In this document: in pieces, positions 36,374-47,373 of the stretch
Position numbering within the stretch: position 1 is the first letter of the stretch
Layout: each line of letters starts with the position of its first letter
Source: Moniliophthora roreri
Taxonomy: Eukaryota > Basidiomycota > Agaricomycetes > Agaricales > Marasmiaceae
Assembly (NCBI GenBank): GCA_001466705.2
Contig: LATX02000005.1
Location: 62,001-126,000, forward strand
Direction of reading: 5' to 3'
DNA: 64,000 nucleotides
The notes under the pieces: model-generated
Database searches by the model: none
Told to the model about the DNA's origin: nothing
The model's input: the letters and a program-made list of their open reading frames with translations, nothing else
Program-made: the position numbers and the translations under genes

Positions 36374-36828
36374 TGTTACAAACTTTCTCTTTCCTTATTG
36401 TAGTTCCCCCTATGCTTCCTCTTCCATCGGACTCATACACCTTCCCAGTCCCCATTTCTTTCTCACCTCTTATGCTTCTACTGTCATCAGACTCGTACAC
36501 CTTCCCAGTCCCCATTTACCTATCCCTTTGTATTTATATTACTCATATCCTGATAGACTCGGGAAACCTTAGACAATCACTGAACTTATCGCTCTACATA
36601 TATAGTTAGCATTAGCTCGGTTGTAATGTATTTAAGCGCTCAAGCAGGGACTCTAAGTCTCCAGCTTGACCTGGTTTATTCAACTTGTGTCAATGCCATG
36701 ATCGAAGGACCTCTGAACTTCAGTAACCACTGAACGAACTTAAACTTGAACCTATACAATTACTTGAACTGAAGGTGATACTTCACTAAAGTAGTTGGAG
36801 TTGATGTTGCTGCGCAAGTAACGTAACA
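36374..36828 (+). mobile_element. Solo chromovirus LTR (G1/G3 family), TSD CCTCT
   Basis: 455 bp, TGTTACAAAC to AGTAACGTAACA, flanked by CCTCT at 36369-36373 and 36829-36833. G5 coding sequence continues on both sides. It keeps CpGs lost in the G3 LTRs (GCTGCGCAAG, GTAACGTAACA). It is the product of recombination between the LTRs of a complete element. Confidence 0.92.
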
Positions 36829-36833
36829 CCTCT

Positions 36834-37988
36834 TGGCTGAGTTTACCCTCTCTTGGGCAACAAGCTGGCAGCTCTTCAGGAATTTCTAGATGACAATCTT
36901 CAAGTGGATTCATCACCTCCTCAGGCTCACCCTTTGGAGCACTAGTACTCTTTGTTAAGAAGAAATCCAGAGCCCTACACCTGTGTGTGGATATTTAAGG
37001 TCTTAACAAGATCACCAAGAAGGATCATTATCCCCTTCCTCTCATTTCTGACCTGCTTGATGCCCCAAGTAAGGCCAAAGTTTATACCAAGCTCAATCTT
37101 TGCCATGCATACCATCTTATACAAATTGCTGAAGGTGATGAGTGGAAAACTGCATTTCAGACCCGATACAGCTCTTATCAATGGAATGTCATCCCCAAAG
37201 GACTCACCAATGCTCCTGCTGCTTTCCAGTGCTTCATCAACTCTATTTTTGCTGATCTCTTGAATGTCTGTGTTGTCATTTACCTTGACAACATCCTCAT
37301 CTATTCCAAGAACATGGACGATCATGAGAAGCACATTAAGAAGGTCCTCTGACAGTTGAAAAAGCACAGCTTATATTGTAATCTGAAGAAGTGCGAGTTC
37401 CACATATTCAAATGCAAATTCCTTGGATTTATACTCACCTGATGGCTTTTGCATGGCTGAAGACAAGGTCCAAGCTATCACCAACTGGCTCATTCCCTGA
37501 AAGATCAAAGACATCCAATCCTTTCTAGGCTTTTGTAACTTCTACCACTGGTTCATCTACAACTACTCTGACATCACTATTCTTCTCATCTGGCTTACTA
37601 GAAAGGACAACCAATGGAACTGGGGACTCAAGGCTTAGAAAGTGTTCAAAGACCTTAAGGAAGCATTCATCTGAGCACTGGTACTGACTCACTGGGAACC
37701 TGATTGCCCAATTACAATTGAAACTGACACATCTGACTATGCTATCACCACCATTCTCTCCATCACCCTTTCCAACAGCAAACTCCATCCAGTTGCTTTC
37801 CTCTCTCAAACCCTTACTGGAGCTGAACTCAACTATGACACACATGACAAGGAATTGCTTGCTATCTTCGAAGCATTCAAGTCATGGTGCCACTACCTTG
37901 AAGGTGCTGCTAACCTGATCAACATCATCACTGACCACAAGAACTTGGAATATTTCTCTACTACCAAGATTCTCGTCCGATGACAGGT
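36834..37988 (+). pseudogene. pol: G5 RT and RNase H (broken, active site changed)
   Basis: RT: VKKKSRALHLCVDI, ITKKDHYPLPLISDLLDAPS, YTKLNLCHAYHLIQIAEGDE (Asn where the first catalytic Asp is expected), TNAPAAFQCFINSIFADL, and YLDN at 37282-37293 instead of YLDD. RNase H: ITIETDTSDYAITTILSI, AELNYDTHDKELLAIFEAFK and ITDHKNLEYFSTTKI. Several stops (37000, 37351, 37440 and on). Both Asp-to-Asn changes are G-to-A transitions. Interrupted at 37994 by G3; coding resumes at 45696. Confidence 0.85.
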
Positions 37989-37993
37989 CTGAT

Positions 37994-38428
37994 TGTTACG
38001 TTTTTCAGACCCTGTTACATATGCTTCCCTTTTGATCGGACTCATACACCTTCCTAGCACCCTTTTTCTTATCAGAAACCCCATGCTTCCTCTTCATCGG
38101 ACTTATTACACTTTCCCAGTACCTCTTTTCTTATCAGAATTCCTAGCTATATCCTGACTTCATCGGTATTTATTACCAAATCATCGTAGTTATTGGATGT
38201 TTGTATAGCATAGATTACATGATCGGTTGTAGTGTATTTAAGTGCTCAAGCTAGGACTCTAAGTCCTCGGCTTGACCTGGTTAATCTATACTTGTGTCAT
38301 AGCCAATTGATTGAGGACCTCTGAACTTCAGCATCTGCTGAACAAACTTGAACTTGAACTTGAGACTGCTTGTAGAGACTCTATCTTTATAAGTGGTTGG
38401 TTGACATTGCTGTGCAAGTAACATAACA
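37994..38428 (+). repeat. G3 5' LTR
   Basis: TGTTACGTTT to AGTAACATAACA, 435 bp. TATTTAAG near 38236; hairpin 38247-38274 (CAAGCTAGGACT / AGTCCTCGGCTTG) with a paired G-C where G1 has A-T. Confidence 0.95.
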
Positions 38429-38430
38429 CA

Positions 38431-38442
38431 AGGTCAAGCTGA
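38431..38442 (+). promoter_or_regulatory. G3 primer-binding site, self-complementary type
   Basis: AGGTCAAGCTGA, the same as in G1. The complement in the 3' LTR (45529-45540, TCAGCTTGACCT) is perfect. The 5' LTR has TCGGCTTGACCT (38267-38278), one transition away. Confidence 0.75.
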
Positions 38443-39047
38443 TTGATTGCTGACCTATCCAGGTTAAGGCATCACCTAGGAGAACAAGACGCCACCACGG
38501 ACGGAATCCCAGATAGAGAAAGACATTGTGGAGGCAGAAGAGCACCAGTGTGGGTTACAAACCCAATCCATATCGAATCCTGGTGGACGAGTGATCCCAC
38601 CATTAACCCGGGCATCCTGCAGAGAACTGTTAACCGCCTCACCGTTGCCATCGCCAACAAGTCAGCCACCAAGAGAACACCTCGAAACAAGGAGAACCTT
38701 GACCCTGTTATCCATCACAATTGGATCAGAGGAGATCAGATCCAGAGAAGAATCACTGCCCATTACACCAAAGAAGCCCAAATCAGATATGTTGAACACC
38801 TCCTCTACCTTAGCAGAGGAATTAGACCCTTTTCAACGACTTCTTCATGTGCTAAAGAACAGCCCCAGATCGATGAAGCAACCCCAACTTGAAGAGATGT
38901 TGGAAGACAAGAAACCTTTGGGAAGCAAACCTAAGGGAGAACCAGTAGCCGAAGAAGCAGTAATCGGTGCTATGGTGCCTGTGCAAGTAGCAGCAGCAGA
39001 GAAAGAAGTGAAAGCAGCACTGCTGAGAGCCTTTACAGGACAACAGA
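38443..39047 (+). pseudogene. gag: G3 gag, N-terminal part
   Basis: Homologous to G1 gag: TQSISNPGGRVIPPLTRAS, LAEELDPFQRLLHVLKNSPR, GAMVPVQVAAAEKEVKAALL and RAFTG. Two frames are needed at the N-terminus, so an indel lies near 38890. The gag domain is cut at RAFTG by CACTA copy F. Everything from there to the protease ILGLPWL equivalent (about 1.17 kb in G1) is absent. Confidence 0.8.
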
Positions 39048-39450
39048 CACTACATACGAGGTGTTCTTTTAACATGGTTTTCTGATTGAGAAAACACTTA
39101 ATCTTCTTGCAAAGAAGATTTTCAAAAAAGCATTTATAAATTCTAAATTTTAATTGTGTCCCCTCAACAAGAATATGTCTGGAGGATGCTAAATTTTCAA
39201 TAAGAGAAAATTTAATGTTTTCTCAGCATGGAAATTATTCTAATATATTGTATTGTCTATTAATTCTCAGAATTTGAAAATTCTATATTTTTTGCTATTG
39301 AAAATTTAGCATCCTCCAGACATATTCTTGTTGAGGGGACACAATTAAAATTTAGAATTTATAAATGCTTTTTTGAAAATCTTCTTTGCAAGAAGATTAA
39401 GTGTTTTCTCAATCAGAAAACCATGTTAAAAGAACACCTCGTACATAGTG
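39048..39450. mobile_element. CACTA-type element, copy F: foldback form
   Basis: 403 bp that is a near-perfect inverted repeat of the AACATGG-type end. It begins CACTACATACGAGGTGTTCT and AACATGGTTTTCTGATTGAG and ends CTCAATCAGAAAACCATGTT and AGAACACCTCGTACATAGTG, with a short asymmetric centre near 39200. The TATGC-type end is absent. The flanks (AGA left, TCT right) are not a direct duplication. Confidence 0.9.
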
Positions 39451-42400
39451 TCTTAGGGCTCCTCTGGCTTCACTACCACAACCCTCAGATCAATTGGGAG
39501 ACCAGAGAAATTCAATTCCCACCAAGGCAGAAATTACAGATCAAACAGTTCATGGGCATACTTGATAACACCCCTATGGAAGTCCTGATCTGTGTGAAAA
39601 TTACAGCTTCTCAGGAACTGGTGCATCAACAGCAGGAGATTAAGAGGGAAATAGATGACCTGATCCCTCCCTACCTACAGGGATACCGAGATCGCTTTGA
39701 AAAAGGAAAATCAGAACATTTCCCTCCTTCCCAAACCTATGACCACACCATAGGACTGAAGCCGGACTTCATACCCTGGAATTGCAAGCTCTACCCTCTA
39801 AGCCCAGTGGAACAAAAGAAACAGGACAGATTTCTGGAAGAGAATTTATGTAAAGGTTACATCAGGAAGTCAAAATCACCCATGGCCTCCCCCTTTTTCT
39901 TTGTAGCAAAGAAGGAGAAGGGAGCACTAAGGCCCATGCAGGATTGTCAAGAACTGAACAAAGGAACAGTGAAGAATGCCTACCCACTACCTCTAATCTC
40001 AGAACTCCTCAACAAACTAAAAGGAGTGAACATCTTCATGAAATTAGATCTCCGAAACAGCTACAATAACGTTAGGATCAAGGATGGAGATCAGTGGAAA
40101 GCCGCCTTCAAGATGAATCATGGGTTATTCAAACCCATGGTTATGTTCTTTGGATTAAGCAACTCGCCAGCAACGTTTCAGGCCTTCATGAATGACATCC
40201 TCTCCAACTTCATAGACGAAGGATGGTGTGTGGTTTATATGGACGACATCTTTCTCTTTTCCAAAGATCAAAAGGAGCATTGAGAACATATCGAGAACAT
40301 ACCAAGAGACTGATGTGTCGGATCAGAAAACACGACTTATACTTCAAGCCCAAGAAATGTGAATTCAATGTTATGAAAGTCATGTTTCTGGGAATGGTGA
40401 TCCAACCTGGCCATGTAGCAATGGATTCCGTAAAACTTGCAGGAATAGCAGAATGGGAGCCACCTAAAACGGTAAAAGGGGTATGCACCTTCCTAGAGTT
40501 TGGAAATTTCTATCAGAAATTCATTGGGAAATATGCTCAACTAACTTGGCTGCTCAACGACCTCACAAAGAAAGTGTGCAAGTTCAAATGGACAATAGCA
40601 TGTCAAATCGCCTTCAACCTTCTCAAGAAGAAATTCCTTTCAGAACCAGTACTGCTCATGCCTGATACGGATAAGCCCTTCATTATAGAGGCAGATGCCT
40701 CCAAATGGGCTATGGGAGCAGTACTTTGTCAGCAGGGAACAGACAGCGAGTGGCACCCATGTGGATATCTGTCGAAGTTACTATTCCCAACGGAGTGGAA
40801 CTATGAAATCTATGATTGAGAACTGTTGGCCATAGTATGAGCTCTGACAGAATGGTGACACTATTTGATGGGAGGAAAGTACAAGGTGGTGATCCTATCT
40901 GACCACAAGAACCTTACATACTTTTGGACTGCCCAGAAACTCAACAGAAGGCAGGCCCAATGGAGTCTATTCCTGTCTGAATTCGACCTCACTCTGGTTC
41001 ATGTACCAGGGAAATCCCTCACTCAAGCAGACGCCTTGTTGCAATGGAGCAATAAACAGGAAGATGAAGACACTGACAACGAAGATGTGATCCTCTTACC
41101 AGATTAGCTCTTCATCAAGGGGATCAACTTGGAAATGAAGATGGAGATTATGGAACGATTGGGTCTGGATGACTTTCATAAGTCGGCCTTAGAGCAACTA
41201 CTTGACCAAGGCATGCCACCAATCAAATCTGCATTGTCAGACTGGAGAATCGATGACAGATTACTCTTCTTCAAAGGACGAGTGTATGTACTGAACAATG
41301 CCGAGCTCCAATGAAATGTCATATGGGCAGTACACGAAACACTGGGTGTAGGACACCTGGGACAATGGAATACATTGGAACAGGTTCAGAGGGACTTTTG
41401 GTGGCTAGGAATGGCTAAGTTCATCAAAAGCTTTGTGGATGGCTGTGTGCCATGCCAACAATCAAAGATCAACATGCACCCAACAAAGACCCCAATCCAA
41501 CCAATACATCTGATGCCAAACTTCTTTCCCTTCCAAGTTTGCACGATGGACCTTATTATGGACCTTCCAGAATGTGATGGCATGGATGCTATTCTTGTCA
41601 TGGTGGACCACTTGTCTATGAAGGGGGTAATTTTTACACCATGCACAAAGATGTCAGACACTATGAAAATAGCAGAACTGCTGATTGAACATGTGTACAG
41701 ACGCTTTGGACTTCTGGACCGCATTATATCCAATCAAGACCCCAGATTCACAGCAGAAGTGTTCCAAGAAATGGGAAGACAGCTATCCATCAAACATTTG
41801 ATGAGCACAGCTTTCCATCCACAGACCGATGGAGAAACGGAACATGTTAATCAGGAAATCGAGGTATACCTTCATATTTTCTGTTTGAAAGAACAGACGA
41901 GATGGAAGGAATACCTCCCATTAGCCGAGTTCACATACAATAACAGGTCCCATTCAGTACTCAAGAAATCCCCCTTCTTTATGATGATGGGATACCATCC
42001 AAGGGCTTTCCCAATGGTGTTCGAATGAACCAGCATTCCATCGGTAGAGGAATGACTCCAGGAGTTGAAGAGAATCAGGGAAGAAACCGTCAGTCTATTG
42101 GAACTCACACAACAACAGATGATAAGATAAGAAAAACAGAAGTTAGAAACATTTGATGTGGGACAAAAGGTGTGGCTAGAAGAGAAGAACTTGGCCATAG
42201 GGTACCCAACCAAGAAACTAGCCCTGAAACAGGAAGGGCCATTCAAGGTCCTTGAGGTACTGGGACCAGTTACATATCGATTAGATCTACTGCACCAGTG
42301 GAAGATCCACTCTGTTTTCCATGCAGCTCTTCTTATGCTGTTTAAGGAGACAGAAGCTCATGGGCCCAGTTTTACAGAACCACTCCCAGATCTGATAGAA

Positions 42401-42607
42401 GGGTTCGAAGAATACGAAGTGGAAGCAATCATTGGACACAGGCCCAAGAAACGACCCCGAGAATTCCTGGTATTGTACACGGGTTACAATTCATTGCATA
42501 ACCAATGGATCAGAACCAAAGGAATGGTCAACTGTCTGGACCTTTACAAAGGGTATATAAAGAAACACAAGCTGAAACTGAAAGACCCCATCCCCACTAT
42601 CATCTAA
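39451..42607 (+). pseudogene. pol: G3 pol: RT, RNase H, integrase, chromodomain (many stops)
   Basis: Starts inside the protease tail ([15 protein letters not shown]). RT is complete, including [17 protein letters not shown], which G1 lacks, and YMDD in [11 protein letters not shown]. An 11-bp tandem duplication at 40281-40302 (TGAGAACATAT / CGAGAACATAC) shifts the frame. RNase [26 protein letters not shown]. Integrase: HETLGVGHLGQW, CVPCQQSK, MDLIMDLP, SNQDPRF (catalytic Asp to Asn), GETEHVNQEIE. Chromodomain: VEAIIGHRPKKRPREFLVLY, NCLDLYKGYIKKH. Stops include 40817, 41105, 41312 and 42026. TAA at 42605 ends the frame. Confidence 0.9.
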
Positions 42608-42612
42608 CAAAC

Positions 42613-43773
42613 ATGTCGAATGCAACCACCTCCTCTTCTTCTTCTTCTGCTTCTGGTAGCCAGCCATCCACAGTCCCAAGTCCAGTTCCTACTGTGTCAG
42701 GAGAAAGACAATACAGCAAAAACATTACATACCAGCATGGCCTTCAGCCCAACCCTTACCAACTCCTCCACCTATTCAACTCTGGACAACATGACGACCA
42801 GATCCGAGCTGCTGCTGATCAACACAACTGACTGGAACCCATCGTCAAAAGCCTCTTTTTCCTCTGGTCCTAATGAAAGCTTTTCGAAAAGATCATTGAG
42901 AGTTGCAGCCTTGAAATCATGAATCAGGTCATGTATGCCTGTAACTACCACATTGGACTAGTAGGGCCTGTTACAGTACCATCATTATTTCCATATCACC
43001 CTCACTTGTCCATGCCACCCCCTGCAGATTCCAGAGCTATGTTGGAGTACCCTGATCCCCTCTCCTTCAGCCTCATCGACTGTCTTGGACGACAGACTGA
43101 TGGAAATGGATACCCCTGCCCTGACATTAACAACACCAGGAGCCTCATCTCCTGCCTTACTTCTGAACCTCAAACTCTTGAGGAACAACTCGCTGCCGCT
43201 CCCAGTGAGACCACTGAACCCACAGCCAATGACACCCTTATTTATCCTAACCCCACTCCCAATCCCGACATCAAACCTAAGATCGAGCCAACCAATAACG
43301 CCCCCTCCCAAGAACCTACACCTCTGAGCACTGCCAACCCCAGAAGCCTTCAGATGCCTGAAGCCTCTGTTCCACCCCAAAGTTGAAATCATGCCCACAG
43401 TCAGAGGGAAGGCTCCATCCGAGGAGTACAAGGGTGAGGATGAGAATGAAGAGAACTGAACCCCTTCAAACGACAACGTCCCACCGATAATGAGCTTGAG
43501 GCCTCTGACACTACTCCCAACCCCAATGACTCTGCTTATCGACTGCATCTCTGCTCTGTGTGCAGACTGGAACACCATTTTGCCCGAAATTGCCCACAGT
43601 ACATGTGTCACCAATGCTTCACAACTCAGCCTGGGCATATGTCTGGACACTGCCCTAACCAACGAAGGTCTCACTGCATTGCGTGTAGAGGGTCTGGTTC
43701 GAGTCCAGACTCTATGTCAGATGATCGCAATTATGATGATGAACCTTATGACAATTTCAGAGGAGAATGCTGA
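42613..43773 (+). pseudogene. G3 ORF3 with CCHC-like knuckles
   Basis: ATG 5 nt after the pol stop. MSNATTSSSSSSASGSQPST, GLQPNPYQLLHLFN and KLFEKIIESCSLEIMNQVM match G1 ORF3 in the same frame. Stops occur at 42829, near 42871 and 43384. The knuckles CSVCRLEHHFARNC and CHQCFTTQPGHMSGHC keep all metal ligands, and RGSGSSPDSMSDDRNYDDEP follows. Preservation of the ligands against a background of stops shows constraint on this frame before inactivation. Confidence 0.8.
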
Positions 43774-44444
43774 GGAATCAATTCATAGTAGTGGTGGAGA
43801 TGCAGATTTCCTGTTCATAGGAGCAGATCCACAGAAGGTTGGAAGGTTTGAAGGGCTACTCTCGGTTGACAAACAAGTAGCAATGGGTTGGCAGCCAATG
43901 CAGGACATACCAGCTACACCTATGCTTCGGGATGTCAAAGATATGCCTGACACATCAATAGATTATGACACGGAGCTTTACAGAGATGGAGAATCTTGAG
44001 ATGGCAATATGGAGTTTTGCCCTTAATGGGGGGGTAATGTTACATTTTTCAGACCCTGTTACATATGCTTCCCTTTTGATCAGACCCATACACCTTTCTA
44101 GCACCCTTTTTCTTATCAGAAACCCCATGCTTCCTCTTCATTGGACTTATTACACTTTCCCAGTACTCCTTTTCTTATTAGAATTCCTAGCTATATCCCA
44201 ACTTCATCGGTATTTATTACCAAATCATCATAGTTATCAGATGTTTGTATAGTGTAGATTACACGATCGGTTGTAACATATTTAAGCGCTCAAGCTAGGA
44301 CTCTAAGTCCTCAGCTTGACCTGGTTAATCTATACTTGTGTCATAGCCAATCGATTGAGGACCTCTGAACTTCAGCATCTGCTGAATGAACTTGAACTTG
44401 AACTTGAGACCGCTTGTAGAGACTCTATCTTTATAAGTGGTTGG
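43228..44444 (+). repeat. Exact duplication across gap, unit 1 (pairs with 44446-45662)
   Basis: 1,217 bp that appear identical to 44446-45662 and are separated by one N. Unit 1 includes a second, incomplete 3' LTR (44038-44444). Identity in a region whose LTR pair differs by 7 percent points to an unmerged contig overlap rather than an old duplication. Confidence 0.9.
43490..43999 (+). CDS. G3 ORF4 (overlapping +1 frame), first copy
   Basis: Open frame MSLRPLTLLPTPMTLLIDCI, SALCADWNTILPEIAHST, LDTALTNEGLTALRVEGLV and QTLCQMIAIMMMN. It continues past the ORF3 stop with ADFLFIGADPQKVGRFEGLL, MGWQPMQDIPATPM and YDTELYRDGES. The frame relation to ORF3 is the same as in G1. No stop interrupts it, although ORF3 and pol in the same copy have many. 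The N-terminal edge is uncertain, because the G3 frame upstream (FHPKVEIMPTVRGKAPSEEY) has a stop before 43490. Confidence 0.6.
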   Translation: MSLRPLTLLPTPMTLLIDCISALCADWNTILPEIAHSTCVTNASQLSLGICLDTALTNEGLTALRVEGLVRVQTLCQMIAIMMMNLMTISEENAEESIHSSGGDADFLFIGADPQKVGRFEGLLSVDKQVAMGWQPMQDIPATPMLRDVKDMPDTSIDYDTELYRDGES

Positions 44445-44445
44445 N

Positions 44446-45662
44446 AATGACACCCTTATTTATCCTAACCCCACTCCCAATCCCGACATCAAACCTAAGA
44501 TCGAGCCAACCAATAACGCCCCCTCCCAAGAACCTACACCTCTGAGCACTGCCAACCCCAGAAGCCTTCAGATGCCTGAAGCCTCTGTTCCACCCCAAAG
44601 TTGAAATCATGCCCACAGTCAGAGGGAAGGCTCCATCCGAGGAGTACAAGGGTGAGGATGAGAATGAAGAGAACTGAACCCCTTCAAACGACAACGTCCC
44701 ACCGATAATGAGCTTGAGGCCTCTGACACTACTCCCAACCCCAATGACTCTGCTTATCGACTGCATCTCTGCTCTGTGTGCAGACTGGAACACCATTTTG
44801 CCCGAAATTGCCCACAGTACATGTGTCACCAATGCTTCACAACTCAGCCTGGGCATATGTCTGGACACTGCCCTAACCAACGAAGGTCTCACTGCATTGC
44901 GTGTAGAGGGTCTGGTTCGAGTCCAGACTCTATGTCAGATGATCGCAATTATGATGATGAACCTTATGACAATTTCAGAGGAGAATGCTGAGGAATCAAT
45001 TCATAGTAGTGGTGGAGATGCAGATTTCCTGTTCATAGGAGCAGATCCACAGAAGGTTGGAAGGTTTGAAGGGCTACTCTCGGTTGACAAACAAGTAGCA
45101 ATGGGTTGGCAGCCAATGCAGGACATACCAGCTACACCTATGCTTCGGGATGTCAAAGATATGCCTGACACATCAATAGATTATGACACGGAGCTTTACA
45201 GAGATGGAGAATCTTGAGATGGCAATATGGAGTTTTGCCCTTAATGGGGGGGTAATGTTACATTTTTCAGACCCTGTTACATATGCTTCCCTTTTGATCA
45301 GACCCATACACCTTTCTAGCACCCTTTTTCTTATCAGAAACCCCATGCTTCCTCTTCATTGGACTTATTACACTTTCCCAGTACTCCTTTTCTTATTAGA
45401 ATTCCTAGCTATATCCCAACTTCATCGGTATTTATTACCAAATCATCATAGTTATCAGATGTTTGTATAGTGTAGATTACACGATCGGTTGTAACATATT
45501 TAAGCGCTCAAGCTAGGACTCTAAGTCCTCAGCTTGACCTGGTTAATCTATACTTGTGTCATAGCCAATCGATTGAGGACCTCTGAACTTCAGCATCTGC
45601 TGAATGAACTTGAACTTGAACTTGAGACCGCTTGTAGAGACTCTATCTTTATAAGTGGTTGG
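44446..45662 (+). repeat. Exact duplication across gap, unit 2 (carries second ORF3 end and ORF4)
   Basis: Repeats the ORF3 knuckles (44776-44991) and ORF4 (44708-45217) of unit 1 and continues into the complete 3' LTR and the target duplication. This is the unit that is joined correctly to G5. Confidence 0.9.
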
Positions 45663-45690
45663 TTGACGTTGCTGCACAAGTAATGTAACA
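45256..45690 (+). repeat. G3 3' LTR
   Basis: 435 bp, TGTTACATTT to AGTAATGTAACA, preceded by TGGGGGGGTAA. Against the 5' LTR many sites are TG versus CA (CATAACA / TGTAACA, GTGCAAG / CACAAG), where the solo LTR at 36374 has CG. Confidence 0.95.
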
Positions 45691-45695
45691 CTGAT

Positions 45696-46900
45696 GGTCA
45701 GAGTACTTATCCGCCTTCAACATGGTAATCCATTTTCAGCCAGGAAGGTTGGGTGCCAAGCCGGATGCCCTAACTAGATGTTGGGACATCTACTCTAAAG
45801 AGGAGGATACCAGCTATGTGTCAGTCAATCCACAGAATCTTCAGCCAATCTTTACTGAAGAGCAGCTCATCTCCTCACCCTGGGCAACTTACCTAGAGAA
45901 ACCCATTCTCCAAGCAAGTGTTCTCATAGACATCAAGAAGCTCCATTCCAACATCTGAACTGCTCTTCCCTCTGACCCTGAAGCCATTGCAGGCATGCAA
46001 CATGTGCAGAAAGGTCACAACTGATGGACAATCAATGACTCTGGTCTCCTCCAACTGGATGACAGGATCTTTATACCCTCAGCTGATGACCTCCACCTAC
46101 AAGTCTGCAAGCATCATCATGACCACATTCTTGCTGGTCACTTTGGCCAGAATTGTACACTAGTGATCATTCAGTGTTCATATACTTGGCCTCAGATCCA
46201 GGATTCTGTCAAGGACTATGTTAGGTCATGCACTAATTGTGGCAGGAACATGTCTCATCGACATTAGCCATACAGAATGCTCAAACCCTTATCCATTCCA
46301 ACCCAACCTTGGGATTCCATCTCTCTCAACTTTATTGAACAGCTTCCTGATTCCAATAGTCACACATCTATCCTTGTCATCATTATTATGCATCTAAACA
46401 AGTCATCTTCATTCCTCTCCCCAAAAAAATCACTTCTGAAACTCTTGCATCACTCTTTGTTATCCATGTCTTCTCCAAGCATGGTGTTCCAACCCATGTT
46501 ACCTCCAACTGCAGATCTGAATTTATTTCATCCTTCAGCTGAAGCCTCAGACAAGCCTTGAACATGAAGTTGCACTTCACTTCCAGTTATCACCCTGAAG
46601 CCAACAGACAGACTGAATGAGCAAATCAGACATTGGAACAGTATCTTTGGATGTACTGCACTTACCAGCAGGACAACTGGGATGTCTTGTTACCACTTGC
46701 AGAGTTTGCTTACAACAATGCTCCTAACACTTCCACAGGTGTCTCTCCTTTCTTTGCCAACAAAGGATACCATCCAAACATCACAGTACACCTGGAATAC
46801 CATCTCACATCCCAGAAAGCTCACAACTATATTAGCAACCTCAATGACATACACCAGTTCTTACGCAATGAGATCAAGGCTGCCCAGGACGCTTACAAGA
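45696..46900 (+). pseudogene. pol: G5 RNase H end and integrase (broken)
   Basis: Resumes the G5 frame with WSEYLSAFNMVIHFQPGRLG and PDALTRCWDIYSKEEDTSYV. Integrase zinc domain: HHHDHILAGHFGQ and SCTNCGRN. Core: SISLNFIEQLP, where the first catalytic Asp is Asn, and a diverged, frameshifted middle (46277-46561). The C-terminal part reads NWDVLLPLAEFAYNNAPNTS, GVSPFFANKGYHPNI and IHQFLRNEIKAAQDAYK. It is cut by the G6 LTR at 46901; the C-terminus of G5 is not found beyond G6. Confidence 0.8.
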
Positions 46901-47335
46901 TGTTATGTTACTTGTGCAGCAACATCAACTAACTACTTAGAAAAGGTAGAACCCTTTAAAAGCAGCTCAAGTTCAAGTTCGAGTTCATTCAACGGATGTT
47001 GAAGTTCAGAGATCCTTCGATACTGCTTGCAACACAAGTTATGAGAAACCAGGTCAAGCTAAAGACTTGGAGTCCTTGCTTGAGCACTTAAATACATTAC
47101 AATCAATCATGTAAACTACATTATGCAAATGTCTGATAGCTACAATGATATGATAATAAATACCCAACGCTGTTGGGATATGAGTCACAATTCTGATAAG
47201 GAAAAGGGGTGCTAGGAACATGTAATAAGTCTGATCGAGGGAGAAGCATAGAAGTTATAAGAAAAGGGGGGCTGGGAAAGTGTATGTGTCTGATCAAAAG
47301 GGAAGCATAGGTAACAGGGTAAAGAAAACATAACA
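46901..47335 (-). repeat. G6 3' LTR (complement)
   Basis: 435 bp; the plus strand begins TGTTATGTTACTTGTGCAGC and ends AAAACATAACA, followed by the complement of a polypurine tract (TTACCCCCCTG). The minus-strand hairpin reads CAAGCAAGGACT / AGTCTTTAGCTTG. Confidence 0.92.
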
Positions 47336-47373
47336 TTACCCCCCTGTCAAGGGCAAAACTCTGTATTGCCAGT

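Larger units (their letters stand above)
37994..45690 (+). mobile_element. G3: chromovirus inserted in G5, TSD CTGAT
   Basis: Same family as G1. LTRs of 435 bp; target duplication CTGAT at 37989-37993 and 45691-45695; G5 RNase H reading continues across it. It contains gag, pol, ORF3 and ORF4. It lacks the gag C-terminus and protease active site, which are replaced by CACTA copy F. It contains a 1,217-bp exact duplication around the gap at 44445, so its true length is probably about 6.5 kb. The LTRs differ at about 30 sites, all transitions. Confidence 0.9.

Noticed and set aside
44038..44444. An additional independent chromovirus LTR
   Set aside because: It is part of the 1,217-bp identical duplication at the gap and is best explained as the same 3' LTR assembled twice.
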